This document shows, one piece after another, positions 53,175 through 63,522 of a DNA stretch of 64,000 bases; the stretch's first letter is position 1, and every line of letters starts with the position of its first letter. The DNA is taken from positions 480,739 through 544,738 of the forward strand of contig NZ_PGCL01000003.1 in NCBI RefSeq assembly GCF_004297185.1, in the 5' to 3' direction. The position numbers and the translations under genes were made by a program. This DNA comes from Methanofollis fontis (GTDB lineage: Archaea > Halobacteriota > Methanomicrobia > Methanomicrobiales > Methanofollaceae). The notes under the pieces were generated by a model that had not been told where the DNA came from, did no database searches, and worked only from the letters and a program-made list of their open reading frames with translations.

Positions 53175-53483
53175 ATGACCTATCTCCTCTACGTGGCTGC
53201 ATTCGGGACGGCGGTGACCTTTTTTCTCTGGGTGCGTGACGCCCGGATCTTCTGGCGCACCGCACTTCCCGGATATCGGCAGGCCGCGTACCGGGGGGTG
53301 CTCTATTCCGCCCTCGCCCTTGCCGGATTTCTGATGGCATATTCGTCGGAGGAACTTGAGTATCTCGCCCTCGGGGCAGTGCTGCTCGCCCTGTATCTGC
53401 AGGGGCGCGGACCCAGAGAGCGGGTCTGGCAGGGCGACGAGAGCGCCCTCGAACGCCTCCTCGGAAGTGTACGGCACAGGTAA
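53175..53483 (+). CDS. Small membrane protein
   Basis: The 102 residues have three hydrophobic helices (MTYLLYVAAFGTAVTFFLWV, YSALALAGFLMAYS, YLALGAVLLALYLQ) and a charged C-terminus. It is divergent from larB with 48 bp between the starts, which contain AT-rich TATA-like sequence (GTATAATAAAA). Function unknown. Confidence 0.7.
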   Translation: MTYLLYVAAFGTAVTFFLWVRDARIFWRTALPGYRQAAYRGVLYSALALAGFLMAYSSEELEYLALGAVLLALYLQGRGPRERVWQGDESALERLLGSVRHR

Positions 53484-53524
53484 GATAAGAGGCGCCCCCC
53501 AAATATAGAGAAGGAGTCGAGCTG

Positions 53525-54757
53525 ATGCTACAGAAACCACGCGGTACACGGGATTTCCTGCCCGAAGAGATGGCAGAGCGGCGTGCTGCCGAGCGCCTGA
53601 TGCGCGATTCGGCGGCCAGATGGGGCTACGGCGAGGTCTGCACTCCGACCTTTGAACATGTCGAACTCTTCACCATCCGTTCAGGGGAGAACATCAAGCA
53701 GGAGATGTACACCTTCGAGGACAAGGGAGGGCGGCAGATGACCCTGCGCCCGGAGGTGACCGCTTCGGTCGCCCGGATGTTCGTCAACGAAGGGCGCTCC
53801 ATCCCCAAGCCCGTGCGCTGGTACTATGTCGCCGACTGTTTCCGGTATGAACGTCCCCAGAAGGGGCGCTACCGCCAGTTCTGGCAGTTCGGTGTGGAGC
53901 TGATCGGTGCCGATTCGGCGGCGGCGGACGCCGAGGTGATCATGGTGGCCGACGAGGTGCTGCGATCGGTCGGTCTTACGTTCGACCTGAAGGTCGGTTT
54001 CCTGGCACCGATGAAGCATCTGCTCTCCGACGTCGAATCCGGGCTGCAGCGGACGGTGATGGGCTACCTGGACAAGCGAGATATGGACGGGCTTGCGGCA
54101 TGCCTCGAGTCCTGCGGCCAGACCGATCTCGAGGGCGCCCTCTCGGGCCTGGTCTCCTGCCGGAACCCCGCAGAAGCGATTGAGATCTGCGGGCAGATCC
54201 CTGAGCAGCAGCGTATCGAAGAGATCTTCGCCATACTCGACGGCGAGGAGATCGAGTATACCGCCAACTTCGGGATCGTGCGCGGCCTCGACTACTATAC
54301 CGGCATGGTCTTCGAGGGGTTTGCCCCCAACCTCGGCGCCGAGAGTCAGGTGGTCGGCGGCGGAAACTACCGCCTCACCCATCTCTTCGGCGGCGAGGAC
54401 ACGGCCAGCGCCGGGTTTGCCATCGGTTTCGACCGGGTGATGGTCTCCCTTGGCGAGCACCCGGTCGATCACCCGCCGGTCGTCGCCGTGCTCTCCCCTG
54501 CCGACGTGCGGGTGCATGCCTTTGCAGCAGCACGGGCATTCAGGGGTGAAGGGGTGCGCACAGAGATCAATCTCCTCGACCGCGGTATGGGGGCGCAGCT
54601 CTCCCATGCGGCAAAAATCGCCGATTATGCCTGCATCATCGGCAGACGCGAGGCAGAGGCCGGGACGGTCACCCTGAAGAATCTCCGTTCCGGCGAACAG
54701 CGGGAGATGGCCCTTTCCGACGCCGTCTCGGAGGTGACCGGCGTTGGTGATCGCTGA
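53525..54757 (+). CDS. hisS: Histidyl-tRNA synthetase
   Basis: The 410-residue class II synthetase begins MLQKPRGTRDFLPEEM. It has motif 2 FRYERPQKGRYRQFWQFGVE, the histidine-specific motifs RGLDYYTGMVFE and GGGNYRLTHLFGG, and the HisRS motif 3 region AGFAIGFDRV. It overlaps top6B by 11 bp and forms an operon with both topoisomerase VI genes. Confidence 0.96.
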   Translation: MLQKPRGTRDFLPEEMAERRAAERLMRDSAARWGYGEVCTPTFEHVELFTIRSGENIKQEMYTFEDKGGRQMTLRPEVTASVARMFVNEGRSIPKPVRWYYVADCFRYERPQKGRYRQFWQFGVELIGADSAAADAEVIMVADEVLRSVGLTFDLKVGFLAPMKHLLSDVESGLQRTVMGYLDKRDMDGLAACLESCGQTDLEGALSGLVSCRNPAEAIEICGQIPEQQRIEEIFAILDGEEIEYTANFGIVRGLDYYTGMVFEGFAPNLGAESQVVGGGNYRLTHLFGGEDTASAGFAIGFDRVMVSLGEHPVDHPPVVAVLSPADVRVHAFAAARAFRGEGVRTEINLLDRGMGAQLSHAAKIADYACIIGRREAEAGTVTLKNLRSGEQREMALSDAVSEVTGVGDR

Positions 54758-56543
54758 AGACCTTGCGAAACAGCAGAAAAGCATCAGTGTCGCCGAGTTC
54801 TTCGAGAAGAACAAGCACCTACTGGGCTTCGACTCCCCGGTCCGGGGGATCATCACCACGATCAAGGAGGCGGTGGACAACGCCCTGGACGCCTGCGAAG
54901 AGGCGGAGGTACTCCCCGACATCTTTGTATCCGTCCGGAAGATCGGCCCCGAGGCCTACCGCGTGGCCGTCGAGGACAATGGTCCGGGGATCGTCCCGGA
55001 GAACGTGCCGTATGTGTTTGGAAAACTCCTTTACGGCTCCCGTTTCCACCAGATCCGGCAGTCGCGAGGGCAGCAGGGGATCGGGATCAGCGCCGCCGTA
55101 TTGTATGCGCAGCTCACCACCGGCACGCCTGCGGTGGTCGTCTCCCGCACATCGGCAAAGAGCACTGCCCACCGCTTCTCCCTGATGATCCGGACGGAGA
55201 CAAACGAGCCCGATGTGCTGGAGCACGAGGAGATCGCCTGGGACCGGACACACGGCACCAGGATCGAACTCGAGTTCAGGAGCAGTCTTGCGGCGAAAAA
55301 ACGTCTCCTCGATTATCTCAAGTATACCTCGGTGGTGAACCCGCATGCGCGCATCCGGGTCGAGATCGACGGCGAGGCCACGACCTTCGAGCGGGTGTCG
55401 GACGAGGTGATCCGCTCACCGCAGGCAATCCGCCCCCACCCTCACGGGATCGAACTGGGCACCCTGAAGCGGATGGCGGCGTCGACGCCTGAAACAAAAC
55501 TCGGAGATTTTCTGGTCGATTCCTTCTCCCGGGTGGGCAAAAAGACCGCTGAGGAGATCGCCGCCACCGCCGGTCTCCCGATAGGGGCGCGGATGGGAGA
55601 CGTGGGCGCCGAGGCGCAGAAGGCGCTGCTTGCGGCGATGCAGGCGGTGCATGTGCCGGCGCCGCCGATGAGCCAGTGCCTCTCGCCGATCGGCGAGGAC
55701 CTGATAACACAGGGGCTCGATAAGGAGTTCCAGCTCGACTTCGTGAAGGCGCGCACCCGCCCGCCCTCGGTCTTCTCGGGCCACCCCTTTGTGGTGGAGG
55801 CGGCGATCGGGTATGGCGGCAAACTCGATGCAGAGGGGACAGCGCAGGTGATGCGGTTTGCAAACCGGGTGCCCCTGATCTACCAGCAGGGGGCGTGCGC
55901 CATCACGGCCCGGATCGCCGGCGTGAACTGGAAGAGTTACGGAGTTTCACAGTCCGGACTCCCCACCGGACCGGTGCTGGTGCTCGTGCATGTGGCCTCG
56001 ACGAACGTGCCGTTCACCTCGGAGAGCAAGGACGCCGTGGCATCGATCCCCGAGATCGAGAAAGAGATCACCCTTGTCCTGCAGGACCTGGGGCGGGAGC
56101 TGAAGACCTACCTCTCCCGCCGGGACCGGAACCGGCAGCAGGAGGACCGGGCGCGGGCGGTCTGCGCCGTGATGCCGGCGATCGCCGAGAAGGTGGCGGA
56201 GATCGTGGAGCGCCCGGTGCCCGACATCTCAGCGATCGAGGGGCGGATCATGCGGCGGCTGGTGGCGCGCAAGAGCGTGCGCGATGGATGGGTGCAGATC
56301 ACCGTCCAGAACCATACCGACCGGGAGGTCGTCCTGACGATCTATGACATCTCGACAGATGCAGCCGAGGGTGCCGAACCGGCGCCCGAGTTTTCAAGCG
56401 AACTCGACGGCGAGTTCACGCGCCTCTGGAACTGCGCCCTCCCCCCTGGCGGGGGCTGGGAGGTCGCATATCCGGGTCGGGGCGGCGGGATGCTGGATGT
56501 CAGGGGTGTTGAGGAGTCGCGCAAAGTGGTGGTGATCATATGA
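54747..56543 (+). CDS. top6B: DNA topoisomerase VI, subunit B
   Basis: The 598-residue ATPase subunit has the GHKL N-box [12 protein letters not shown] (41-52), G1 box VEDNGPGI and [10 protein letters not shown], the switch-lysine region, and a transducer domain with a C-terminal Ig-like part. GTG at 54747 is 9 nt after GGAGGTGA; a TTG three bases earlier is possible. Type IIB topoisomerase relaxes and decatenates DNA. It overlaps top6A as ATGA. Confidence 0.95.
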   Translation: MIAEDLAKQQKSISVAEFFEKNKHLLGFDSPVRGIITTIKEAVDNALDACEEAEVLPDIFVSVRKIGPEAYRVAVEDNGPGIVPENVPYVFGKLLYGSRFHQIRQSRGQQGIGISAAVLYAQLTTGTPAVVVSRTSAKSTAHRFSLMIRTETNEPDVLEHEEIAWDRTHGTRIELEFRSSLAAKKRLLDYLKYTSVVNPHARIRVEIDGEATTFERVSDEVIRSPQAIRPHPHGIELGTLKRMAASTPETKLGDFLVDSFSRVGKKTAEEIAATAGLPIGARMGDVGAEAQKALLAAMQAVHVPAPPMSQCLSPIGEDLITQGLDKEFQLDFVKARTRPPSVFSGHPFVVEAAIGYGGKLDAEGTAQVMRFANRVPLIYQQGACAITARIAGVNWKSYGVSQSGLPTGPVLVLVHVASTNVPFTSESKDAVASIPEIEKEITLVLQDLGRELKTYLSRRDRNRQQEDRARAVCAVMPAIAEKVAEIVERPVPDISAIEGRIMRRLVARKSVRDGWVQITVQNHTDREVVLTIYDISTDAAEGAEPAPEFSSELDGEFTRLWNCALPPGGGWEVAYPGRGGGMLDVRGVEESRKVVVII

Positions 56544-57637
56544 AGACAAAGGAGGAGATGGAGGCCGCCGGCGTCGAACGATTGATGGGGATCGCCGAGC
56601 GCTGGTACGACCAGCTGGTGGAGGGGCAGATCCCCTCGATCCGCCTTCCCACACGCACAAAACAGAACATCGAGTACGACGACGCATCCGAGGTCTGGAA
56701 GTACGGCGAGAAGGAGAGCGTGCGTTCGGCCCGGAACGCCAAGGGCGCCTCGCACCTCCTGAAGATGGCCTACGTGATCGGGTTTCTGAAGCAGCAGCTC
56801 GCCGAGAACCGCTCCTCGACCCTGAGAGAGATGTATTACATCTCAGAGGGCTGGAAGGGGGCGAAATTCGGTGCCCAGGACGAATCCAACAAGCTCGTGG
56901 AGGACCTGGAGATCCTCACCGACATCCAGCGGGAGATCTATCACCTCCGCCCGGAGGAGGACGGGGCCTCGATCTTCGGGGCGATCCGGATCCGTGAGAA
57001 GACCCGCCGGGGCGTGCGCGATATCCACTGCCAGGACGATGTGGGCGAGACCGGTTACCAGATCCCGAACAATGTCGACGCCCTGGAATTCCTGGACCAC
57101 GACGCCAAATTTGTCGTGGCCATCGAGACCGGCGGTATGTATGCCCGCCTGATCGAGAACGGCTTCGACGAGGACTACGGGGCGGCGCTCGTCCACCTGA
57201 AGGGGCAGCCCGCCCGCTCGACGCGGCGGCTTCTCAAACGGATCCACGAGGAGTTCGGGCTTCCGGTGGTGGTCTTCACCGACGGCGACCCCTGGTCGTA
57301 CCGGATTTATGCCTCGGTGGCCTATGGATCGATCAAGGCGGCGCATATGTCCGAACTGCTGGCGACACCGCAGGCGCAGTTCGTGGGGGTGCAGCCCGCC
57401 GATATCAGGGACTATGATTTACCCGCGGACCACCTCTCCGAGCAGGACGTGAACGCCCTGAAGGCGGAGATGACCGATCCCCGGTTTGCAACTGACTACT
57501 GGCGGGAGCAGATCGGGCTGCAGCTTGAGATGGACCTGAAGTCTGAGCAGCAGGCGTTCGCGGCGCGGGGGCTGGACTTTGTGACTCGGGAGTATCTGCC
57601 GGCGCGGCTCTCGGAGATGGGGGTGCTTCGCGCATGA
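56540..57637 (+). CDS. top6A: DNA topoisomerase VI, subunit A
   Basis: The 365-residue Spo11-like DNA-cleaving subunit has the catalytic tyrosine region [10 protein letters not shown] (Y99/Y100) in a winged helix and a Toprim domain with VAIETGGMY and FTDGDPWSY as acidic metal ligands. The length and order top6B-top6A are normal. Its stop codon is overlapped by the start of an AT-rich glycosyltransferase gene. Confidence 0.95.
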   Translation: MKTKEEMEAAGVERLMGIAERWYDQLVEGQIPSIRLPTRTKQNIEYDDASEVWKYGEKESVRSARNAKGASHLLKMAYVIGFLKQQLAENRSSTLREMYYISEGWKGAKFGAQDESNKLVEDLEILTDIQREIYHLRPEEDGASIFGAIRIREKTRRGVRDIHCQDDVGETGYQIPNNVDALEFLDHDAKFVVAIETGGMYARLIENGFDEDYGAALVHLKGQPARSTRRLLKRIHEEFGLPVVVFTDGDPWSYRIYASVAYGSIKAAHMSELLATPQAQFVGVQPADIRDYDLPADHLSEQDVNALKAEMTDPRFATDYWREQIGLQLEMDLKSEQQAFAARGLDFVTREYLPARLSEMGVLRA

Positions 57638-58791
57638 AAGATACATTCAATATTTGTATGGTGACCACTTTTCATCCCCCCTTTGATAACCGCATTTTTT
57701 ACAAAGAAGCAAAAAGTCTTACAAAATACTATAATGTCACTGTTGTTGCCCCCTCCTCAGAGATTCAAAATGGAATCTACGACGGCGTAAAAGTTGTTAC
57801 AGTGCCATCGCCTACAGCGAAAATATTCTACCCCATCACCCTATGGAGGACATTTTTACAGGCACTGCGCCAAGATGCAGATATTTATCATTGCCATGAG
57901 ATGGAATCATTGATTATTGGCATAATAATCAAGATACTTAAAAAAAAGCGTGTTATTTTTGATGTACACGAACACTGGCCGAGTATGTGGACGCTTATGG
58001 TCGGAAACTTACTTAGGATGAATATTTTTAAATATCCCAGTACATCTGCCTTTTTTCAAAGAGTTATTGGAAGGTTTGAACTATTTCTAGCCCATTTTTC
58101 AGATGAACTTATTGTGGTAAGTGATAGTGTGGGCGAACTGTTTCAAAAACAAAATGTGCCTTTTACTGTTATCATGAACGTTCCCCGAGCAGATATCACT
58201 GCATCTGAAACAATTCTCAAGAAACCCCATATGCTGATCTATATGGGGGGGAACCTTGGTTTTTCAAAGGGTACTGAGATTGCTGCCGGGATAATATCCT
58301 CATTGAAGAAAGAATATCCGGATATTTCTTTAAAAATAATTGGTAGAACAGACAGAAAATTTTTTGAAGAGTATCCCGATTCAGATGTAAAGGAAAGAAC
58401 CACAATAACCGGTCTGCTCCCTCTCGATCAAATGTATCAGCAGATTAAAGAAGGAGCAATTGGGCTGATATTATTTCAAAACACACATTACAACTCATAC
58501 ATTGGCCTACCTAACAAACTTTTCGACTACATGCTCTGTGGTCTTCCAGTTGTGGCAAGTAATTTTCCAGAAATCAGCAGGGTCATCACAGAGTCTCAGT
58601 GTGGGATTCTAATAGATACATCTGACAGCAGTTCAGTCAATCAAGCAGTTAGGTGCCTATTTTCACACCCCGATGAAGCGGTTAAAATAGGAATAAATGG
58701 CAGACGCGCAGCAATCCAGAAATACAACTGGGCAATTATGGAAGAAAATTTATTGAATATATATGCGTCATTCCAGGAGGGAAAGCACTAA
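57634..58791 (+). CDS. GT4-type glycosyltransferase
   Basis: The 385-residue GT-B enzyme has an N-terminal [16 protein letters not shown], a donor-domain start [17 protein letters not shown] and an NDP-sugar binding region [20 protein letters not shown]. It likely adds sugars to a lipid-linked glycan. Base composition is abruptly AT-rich compared with top6A, yet the ATG overlaps the top6A stop. The next gene overlaps by 1 bp. Confidence 0.88.
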   Translation: MKDTFNICMVTTFHPPFDNRIFYKEAKSLTKYYNVTVVAPSSEIQNGIYDGVKVVTVPSPTAKIFYPITLWRTFLQALRQDADIYHCHEMESLIIGIIIKILKKKRVIFDVHEHWPSMWTLMVGNLLRMNIFKYPSTSAFFQRVIGRFELFLAHFSDELIVVSDSVGELFQKQNVPFTVIMNVPRADITASETILKKPHMLIYMGGNLGFSKGTEIAAGIISSLKKEYPDISLKIIGRTDRKFFEEYPDSDVKERTTITGLLPLDQMYQQIKEGAIGLILFQNTHYNSYIGLPNKLFDYMLCGLPVVASNFPEISRVITESQCGILIDTSDSSSVNQAVRCLFSHPDEAVKIGINGRRAAIQKYNWAIMEENLLNIYASFQEGKH

Positions 58792-60125
58792 TGTTGAGTA
58801 AATTAATGTTTTCTTCGGCTTATTCTTTAAAAAATCGAAATTTTAACCATTATTATTCACTCGCAAAGGCGAATGAATTTCAGCCATATCATATTCTTAA
58901 AAAATTGCAGGAAGAAAAACTGCGGAAATTGATATCACATTCCTATGAAAACGTCCCCTATTACAAAACCTTATTTCAAGATATTGGCATTAGACCTCAG
59001 AATATAAATTCAATCGAAGACTTACAGAGAATTCCTATCCTGACTAAAGATATTATCCGTACAAATCAAAAAGAATTCTGTCCAAATAACCTTGCCACAC
59101 AAAAATATAAGGAGACATCTACAGGGGGATCTACGGGCGAACCTCTCCATTACAGGATTAGTCTGGATGACGAAATCCTAGGGATTGCAATAAAATATGC
59201 AAACTGGGGATATGCAGGATATGATCTTGGTGATAAAGTGGCAATAATCGCTGGCTCATCTCTTCTGCCAGATCCTAAAACTAAGATTTCAAATTTTTTA
59301 TGGAGTCACGCAACAAATCATCGTTTTTTTTCCTCATTTGATATGAATGAAACACGTTTGGCAGCAATTATTTCAGACTGCAACGAGTTCGATCCAAAGT
59401 TTATACGTGGATATGCATCGTCATTATATTTTTTGGCGAATTATGTCATCAAAAATGGGATTGAATTAAAGTTTCGGCCACATGGCATATTTTCCACTGC
59501 TGAAAGATTATTCGATTTTCAGCGTGAAACGATCAAAAAAGCATTCAAAACAGAGGTATTTGATCAATACGGATTAAACGATGGCGGCGCAAGTGCATTT
59601 GAATGTAAAGAGCATTCTGGACTGCATGTTGACATGATACGAGCAGTACTTGAAGTCGTTGATGGCAACGGTTTACCCGTATCCCCGGGAGAAGAAGGAA
59701 GAATTGTAGTAACGGGATTACATAACTATTCAATGCCGTTCATTAGATATGATACAGGCGATAGAGGAATATTAGGCGAGAAAACCTGCAAATGCGGGAG
59801 AAACGCCCCCCTCTTAAAAAAAATAACCGGAAGACAACAGGAGTTTTTAGAAACCCCAGAGGGTTTATTTATTCATGGTGAGTTTTTCTCCCATATTTTC
59901 TGGGAAATAAATGGTGTAAAAGAGTTCCAAATAATACAAGATAAAATAAATGAAATCATCATATATATCGTTCCAGAAACAAATTTTGATACCAACCAAT
60001 TGAAAATCATCTCCAAATATATTCAGAAGAAAAGTAACGGCTGGAATGTGGAGTACAAAATAGTAAATAAAATTCAGAAACCAGCTTCAGGCAAATGGAA
60101 ATTTGTAATCCGCGATATTCGGTGA
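58791..60125 (+). CDS. CapK-like phenylacetate-CoA ligase family protein
   Basis: The 444-residue adenylate-forming enzyme shows the P-loop-like TSTGGSTGEPLHY, the adenylation motif YGLNDGGASAFECKEH and FIRYDTGDRG. CapK-type members sit in capsule and exopolysaccharide clusters and probably activate an acyl or amino group for glycan modification. It is AT-rich like its neighbours and part of a three-gene unit. Confidence 0.87.
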   Translation: MLSKLMFSSAYSLKNRNFNHYYSLAKANEFQPYHILKKLQEEKLRKLISHSYENVPYYKTLFQDIGIRPQNINSIEDLQRIPILTKDIIRTNQKEFCPNNLATQKYKETSTGGSTGEPLHYRISLDDEILGIAIKYANWGYAGYDLGDKVAIIAGSSLLPDPKTKISNFLWSHATNHRFFSSFDMNETRLAAIISDCNEFDPKFIRGYASSLYFLANYVIKNGIELKFRPHGIFSTAERLFDFQRETIKKAFKTEVFDQYGLNDGGASAFECKEHSGLHVDMIRAVLEVVDGNGLPVSPGEEGRIVVTGLHNYSMPFIRYDTGDRGILGEKTCKCGRNAPLLKKITGRQQEFLETPEGLFIHGEFFSHIFWEINGVKEFQIIQDKINEIIIYIVPETNFDTNQLKIISKYIQKKSNGWNVEYKIVNKIQKPASGKWKFVIRDIR

Positions 60126-60129
60126 TGGT

Positions 60130-61323
60130 ATGGACGGAAAAAACCTCTTGGTACTAACCTCCGCCTTTCCAGATAGTGAAAACCGATCAACGGGGGGGAT
60201 ATTTGTAAAAGAACAGATCCAAGAAATTAAAAAATATTTTGACAATATTTACGTTATTTCACGCAATTCAATTTTCTCGAAATATTTCGACCAAAATAAT
60301 TTTTCAAACTATTCTTTTGAAAATGTGAACGTGTATTACATGGATTCATATAATTTCCCAATTCCATATCTGCCCCATATTTTGCGAGGTTTCTGGCTCA
60401 ACATCGAGTCGAAACAGTTATTGAAGGTGATCAGATCAAAAAAAATTCATTTTGATCTGATTCATGCACATTATACATGGTATTGCGGAAGCATAGCAGT
60501 AAGACTTAAAAATAAATTCCATGTCCCGGTTGTTATTACAGAACATACTTCGAATTCAATGAACCAGGCAATAAAAAATAATGATGCTGTATGGATCAAA
60601 ACATGGGAAGATGCCGATCATATAATTAGAGTAAAATCATCCGATATTGCACAAATTGAAGGGGTTGGAATTCCCAAACACAAAATATCATATATTCCAA
60701 ATGGATATACCCAATATAAGTTTTATCCAAGGGATCTGAAAAATTGCAGAAAACTTTTGGGCTTACCACTGGACAAAAAAATATTGCTATATGTAGGTAA
60801 TTTTTACGATCCGGTAAAAGGACATGTCCATCTAGTCAATGCTACCAAAGAATTGTTGCGTGTTAGAAAAGATTTTATTGTCATTTTTATTGGAACAGGA
60901 AAATTAAAAAAAGATATTGAAGATTATGTTACCCATACAAACCTCTCTTCTTACATTATGATGCCCAGTGGAAGACCCCATGACGAAATTGGACTCTGGA
61001 TGAACGCCTGCGATCTATTTGTATTACCAAGCCTCTCAGAAAGTTTCGGAATTGTTCAAATTGAAGCTTTGGCTTGTGGAAAGCCTATAGTAGCAACCAA
61101 AAACGGGGGGAGCGAGGAGATACTCATAGCGGATGAGTATGGTTTCCTTGTCGAGCCTGCAAACCCGAGAGATCTAGCAGATAAAATCTTGAAGGCACTG
61201 GATAAACAGTGGGATCAAGAAATAATCCTCCATTATGCAGAGCAATTTACATGGGAAAAAATTGCAAAGGAAATAATGGATGTATATTCCAAAATCTTAG
61301 ATACTGAAGGTTATGTAAAATAG
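60130..61323 (+). CDS. GT4-type glycosyltransferase
   Basis: The 397-residue GT-B enzyme has the N-terminal segment LTSAFPDSENRSTGGIFVKE, the donor-domain start LLYVGNFYDPVKGHVHLVNA and the EX7E-like region LPSLSESFGIVQIEALACGK. It lies 4 bp after the CapK-like gene. It is AT-rich and, with the two genes before it, forms an acquired polysaccharide module. Confidence 0.9.
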   Translation: MDGKNLLVLTSAFPDSENRSTGGIFVKEQIQEIKKYFDNIYVISRNSIFSKYFDQNNFSNYSFENVNVYYMDSYNFPIPYLPHILRGFWLNIESKQLLKVIRSKKIHFDLIHAHYTWYCGSIAVRLKNKFHVPVVITEHTSNSMNQAIKNNDAVWIKTWEDADHIIRVKSSDIAQIEGVGIPKHKISYIPNGYTQYKFYPRDLKNCRKLLGLPLDKKILLYVGNFYDPVKGHVHLVNATKELLRVRKDFIVIFIGTGKLKKDIEDYVTHTNLSSYIMMPSGRPHDEIGLWMNACDLFVLPSLSESFGIVQIEALACGKPIVATKNGGSEEILIADEYGFLVEPANPRDLADKILKALDKQWDQEIILHYAEQFTWEKIAKEIMDVYSKILDTEGYVK

Positions 61324-61392
61324 AAGATAAGGTTTAACCCTATTCTTTCCAAAAAGATCCCTGTGCTCCCTGCCTACCGTTTCACCCGCCTC

Positions 61393-62838
61393 ATGGATAT
61401 CGATCCTATTCGAAGGCAGAGTTTCATCAGTCTCACCTCCACTCTCGGGCTCACCGCTGTTGGCTTCGTTGCAACGATGTATTTCGCCCATATCTTGGGG
61501 TCGTCAATGTACGGTGTGTACGCACTCTTCCTCGCCTACTATGGCATTTTCAGTTTAATCGGTGATGGTGGCTTTGGTGGGGCGGCAGTCAAACGGATAT
61601 CAGAGGGAAACGAGAGAAACGCCTACTTTACTGCCTTTATATTCCTCAGGGTCGCCCTCCTCGCTGTCTCGGTAGTAGTGGTTATTGCTCTCTCCGACTA
61701 CCTCAGTAGAGAAGGGACCACCAGCATGGTCCCATGGCTCCTCTTCGCTCTCGTAGCAGGTATCTTCTATGGTGTTTCAGTGAACGGCACCTACGGCGAA
61801 GGAATGGTCGGTGTGAGCCAGACCTCCAATCTTTTTAATAATATCTTTAAAGTCCTCCTCCAGATCCTCGCTGTTTACCTCGGCTACAGTACCGCCGGAC
61901 TGGTAGGGGGATTCATCTCGGGCATGATCGTCGGGGGGTTCTTCTGTCTCCGTTATATTCACCTCGATCTAGCCAGATTCACCGTCGCACACCTCAAAAA
62001 ACTCTTCACCTTCTCTATCTGGATCTTTCTTTCTACCAGCGGCGCCCTTGTTTTCTCGTACGCCGACACAATCCTCCTCGGCTACTTCATGTCCACCGCA
62101 GACGTCGGCGTTTACCGCATCGCCTTCCAGTTCACCGCTGCCGCCACCTTCACGACCACTGCTCTCCGGACCACCCTCTACCCAAAGATCAGCCGCTGGC
62201 ACGCCGACAACTCCCTCGAGCGCATCAACCTTTCACTCGCCCGCGCCGTCACCTACTCCCTCCTCCTCGCCGTCCCGGTCGCCGTCGGCGGCTGGATCCT
62301 GGGCGACCGCCTCCTTTACTTCTTCTACGGCGCAGGCTTTGCCGCGGGCGCCCCGGCCCTCGCCATCCTCCTGCTGGTGCAGATCGTCAACGTCTTCATG
62401 TACCTCCAGACGATGTGCCTCAACGCCATCGACCGCCCCAGAGAGTCCTTCTACGCCACCGGCACGGCGGCGGTCGTGAACATCCTCCTCGACCTCGCCC
62501 TCATCCCCATCCTCGGGATCGTCGGGGCGGCGGTCGCCACGCTGATCACGATGCTTGTCAACGTGGCGATCGCCCGCCACTATCTCGCACGACAGATCCC
62601 GGTGCAGATCGAACGCGGGCCCGTTCTCCACATCCTCCTTGCCGCGGGGGCGATGGCCCTCGTCGTCCTCGCATACCGCCTCGCCATTCCCCTCTCGAAC
62701 ATCTTCTTGGTCCTGGGTGCCGTCGCTCTCGGGGGGATCGTCTATGGCTTCGTGCTGCTGAAGGCCGACACCGGGCTCCACGACGAGATCAGGGCCCTTG
62801 TAGTGCAGCTCGGGGCACCCTGGCCGCGGTGGCTGTGA
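61393..62838 (+). CDS. Oligosaccharide flippase (Wzx/MATE-like)
   Basis: About 481 residues with 12-14 helices; the start MDIDPIRRQSFISLTSTLGL leads into the first helix, and KLFTFSIWIFLSTSGALVFSYADTI is the central flippase signature. It would translocate lipid-linked glycan. ATG 61393 is preferred to the GTG at 61363. The first 600 bp are moderate in GC while the last 600 bp are strongly GC-rich, so the gene may be a recombinant between acquired and resident sequence. Confidence 0.88.
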   Translation: MDIDPIRRQSFISLTSTLGLTAVGFVATMYFAHILGSSMYGVYALFLAYYGIFSLIGDGGFGGAAVKRISEGNERNAYFTAFIFLRVALLAVSVVVVIALSDYLSREGTTSMVPWLLFALVAGIFYGVSVNGTYGEGMVGVSQTSNLFNNIFKVLLQILAVYLGYSTAGLVGGFISGMIVGGFFCLRYIHLDLARFTVAHLKKLFTFSIWIFLSTSGALVFSYADTILLGYFMSTADVGVYRIAFQFTAAATFTTTALRTTLYPKISRWHADNSLERINLSLARAVTYSLLLAVPVAVGGWILGDRLLYFFYGAGFAAGAPALAILLLVQIVNVFMYLQTMCLNAIDRPRESFYATGTAAVVNILLDLALIPILGIVGAAVATLITMLVNVAIARHYLARQIPVQIERGPVLHILLAAGAMALVVLAYRLAIPLSNIFLVLGAVALGGIVYGFVLLKADTGLHDEIRALVVQLGAPWPRWL

Positions 62839-63145
62839 CTACCCAAGAACAGATCTCAAAAAATTATTGCAATTAAATAAAACTCAAGTTTGCCATTTGG
62901 TGTCTGGAGGTGCTTCATCCCTAAAAATATCCAAAATAGCCAGAATTGAATTTGACAGTTGAGTTAAATTTGTAGGTAAAATGCACGCATTACGATCAGA
63001 ATGCCATTTCTGTCTGAATTTTAAGGCCAGAATGAGGAGATTTCGGGAGATCTTTTTCCAGAGACTTGGAACTGTCAAATTCTATTCCGCCACAATCTGA
63101 GAAATTTGAGTGGGGTGGCAAACATAGGATAAAAAACAAAAATAT
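62839..63145. other. AT-rich intergenic stretch with inverted repeats
   Basis: ATTTGACAGT (about 62951-62960) has its complement ACTGTCAAAT at about 63070-63079, and GTTTGCCA near 62889 has TGGCAAAC near 63116. This suggests a decayed small insertion or MITE of about 235 bp. A 64-codon frame on the - strand here does not look like a gene. No target duplication is evident. Confidence 0.4.
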
Positions 63146-63406
63146 TCAGGCCGTTTCACGCGGCTCGCAGGGAGCGCTTTTATCCATAAGAAGATCTCTC
63201 AACCGCTCCCGACCCGAGGGCTCGGGGATATCTCTTCCTTCCTGCCGGGCGACCGTCATCCAGAGCTCGATGGCGACCTTCACCTCCTCCAGCGCCTCCT
63301 CTTCGGTCGCACCGAATGCGGAACACCCGGGAAGCTCAGGGACGACGGCGATAAATCCCTCGTCCTCATCGCTGTAGAAGATCTCGATTGCGTATTTATA
63401 TGGCAT
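63146..63406 (-). CDS. HicB-family antitoxin-like protein
   Basis: The 86 residues from ATG 63406 match the HicB fold: MPYKYAIEIFYSDEDEGFIA, VPELPGCSAFGATEEEALEE and IELWMTVARQEGRDIPEP. There is no separate C-terminal DNA-binding domain and no HicA toxin beside it; the adjacent upstream DNA is a transposase fragment. It is probably an orphan. Confidence 0.8.
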   Translation of the reverse strand: MPYKYAIEIFYSDEDEGFIAVVPELPGCSAFGATEEEALEEVKVAIELWMTVARQEGRDIPEPSGRERLRDLLMDKSAPCEPRETA

Positions 63407-63522
63407 CGTCATCCTCCGTCAATTTATAGTTCTCAACGATCTTAAGAAGTTGCCTGACCTGATAGGGTTTTGCTCTCCCATCCACATCCTGAAAATTCAG
63501 GATCTCCCTGACTTCCCGACAG

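Noticed and set aside
62884..63078. 64-codon frame on the - strand after the flippase
   Set aside because: No ribosome binding site, no family resemblance, and it overlaps the inverted repeats of an AT-rich remnant.
63413..63522. HicA toxin gene between HicB and the transposase
   Set aside because: A short - strand frame (ending TEDDDAI before the HicB start) lacks the HicA residues (the glycine-rich loop and catalytic His) and runs back into the transposase in another frame.
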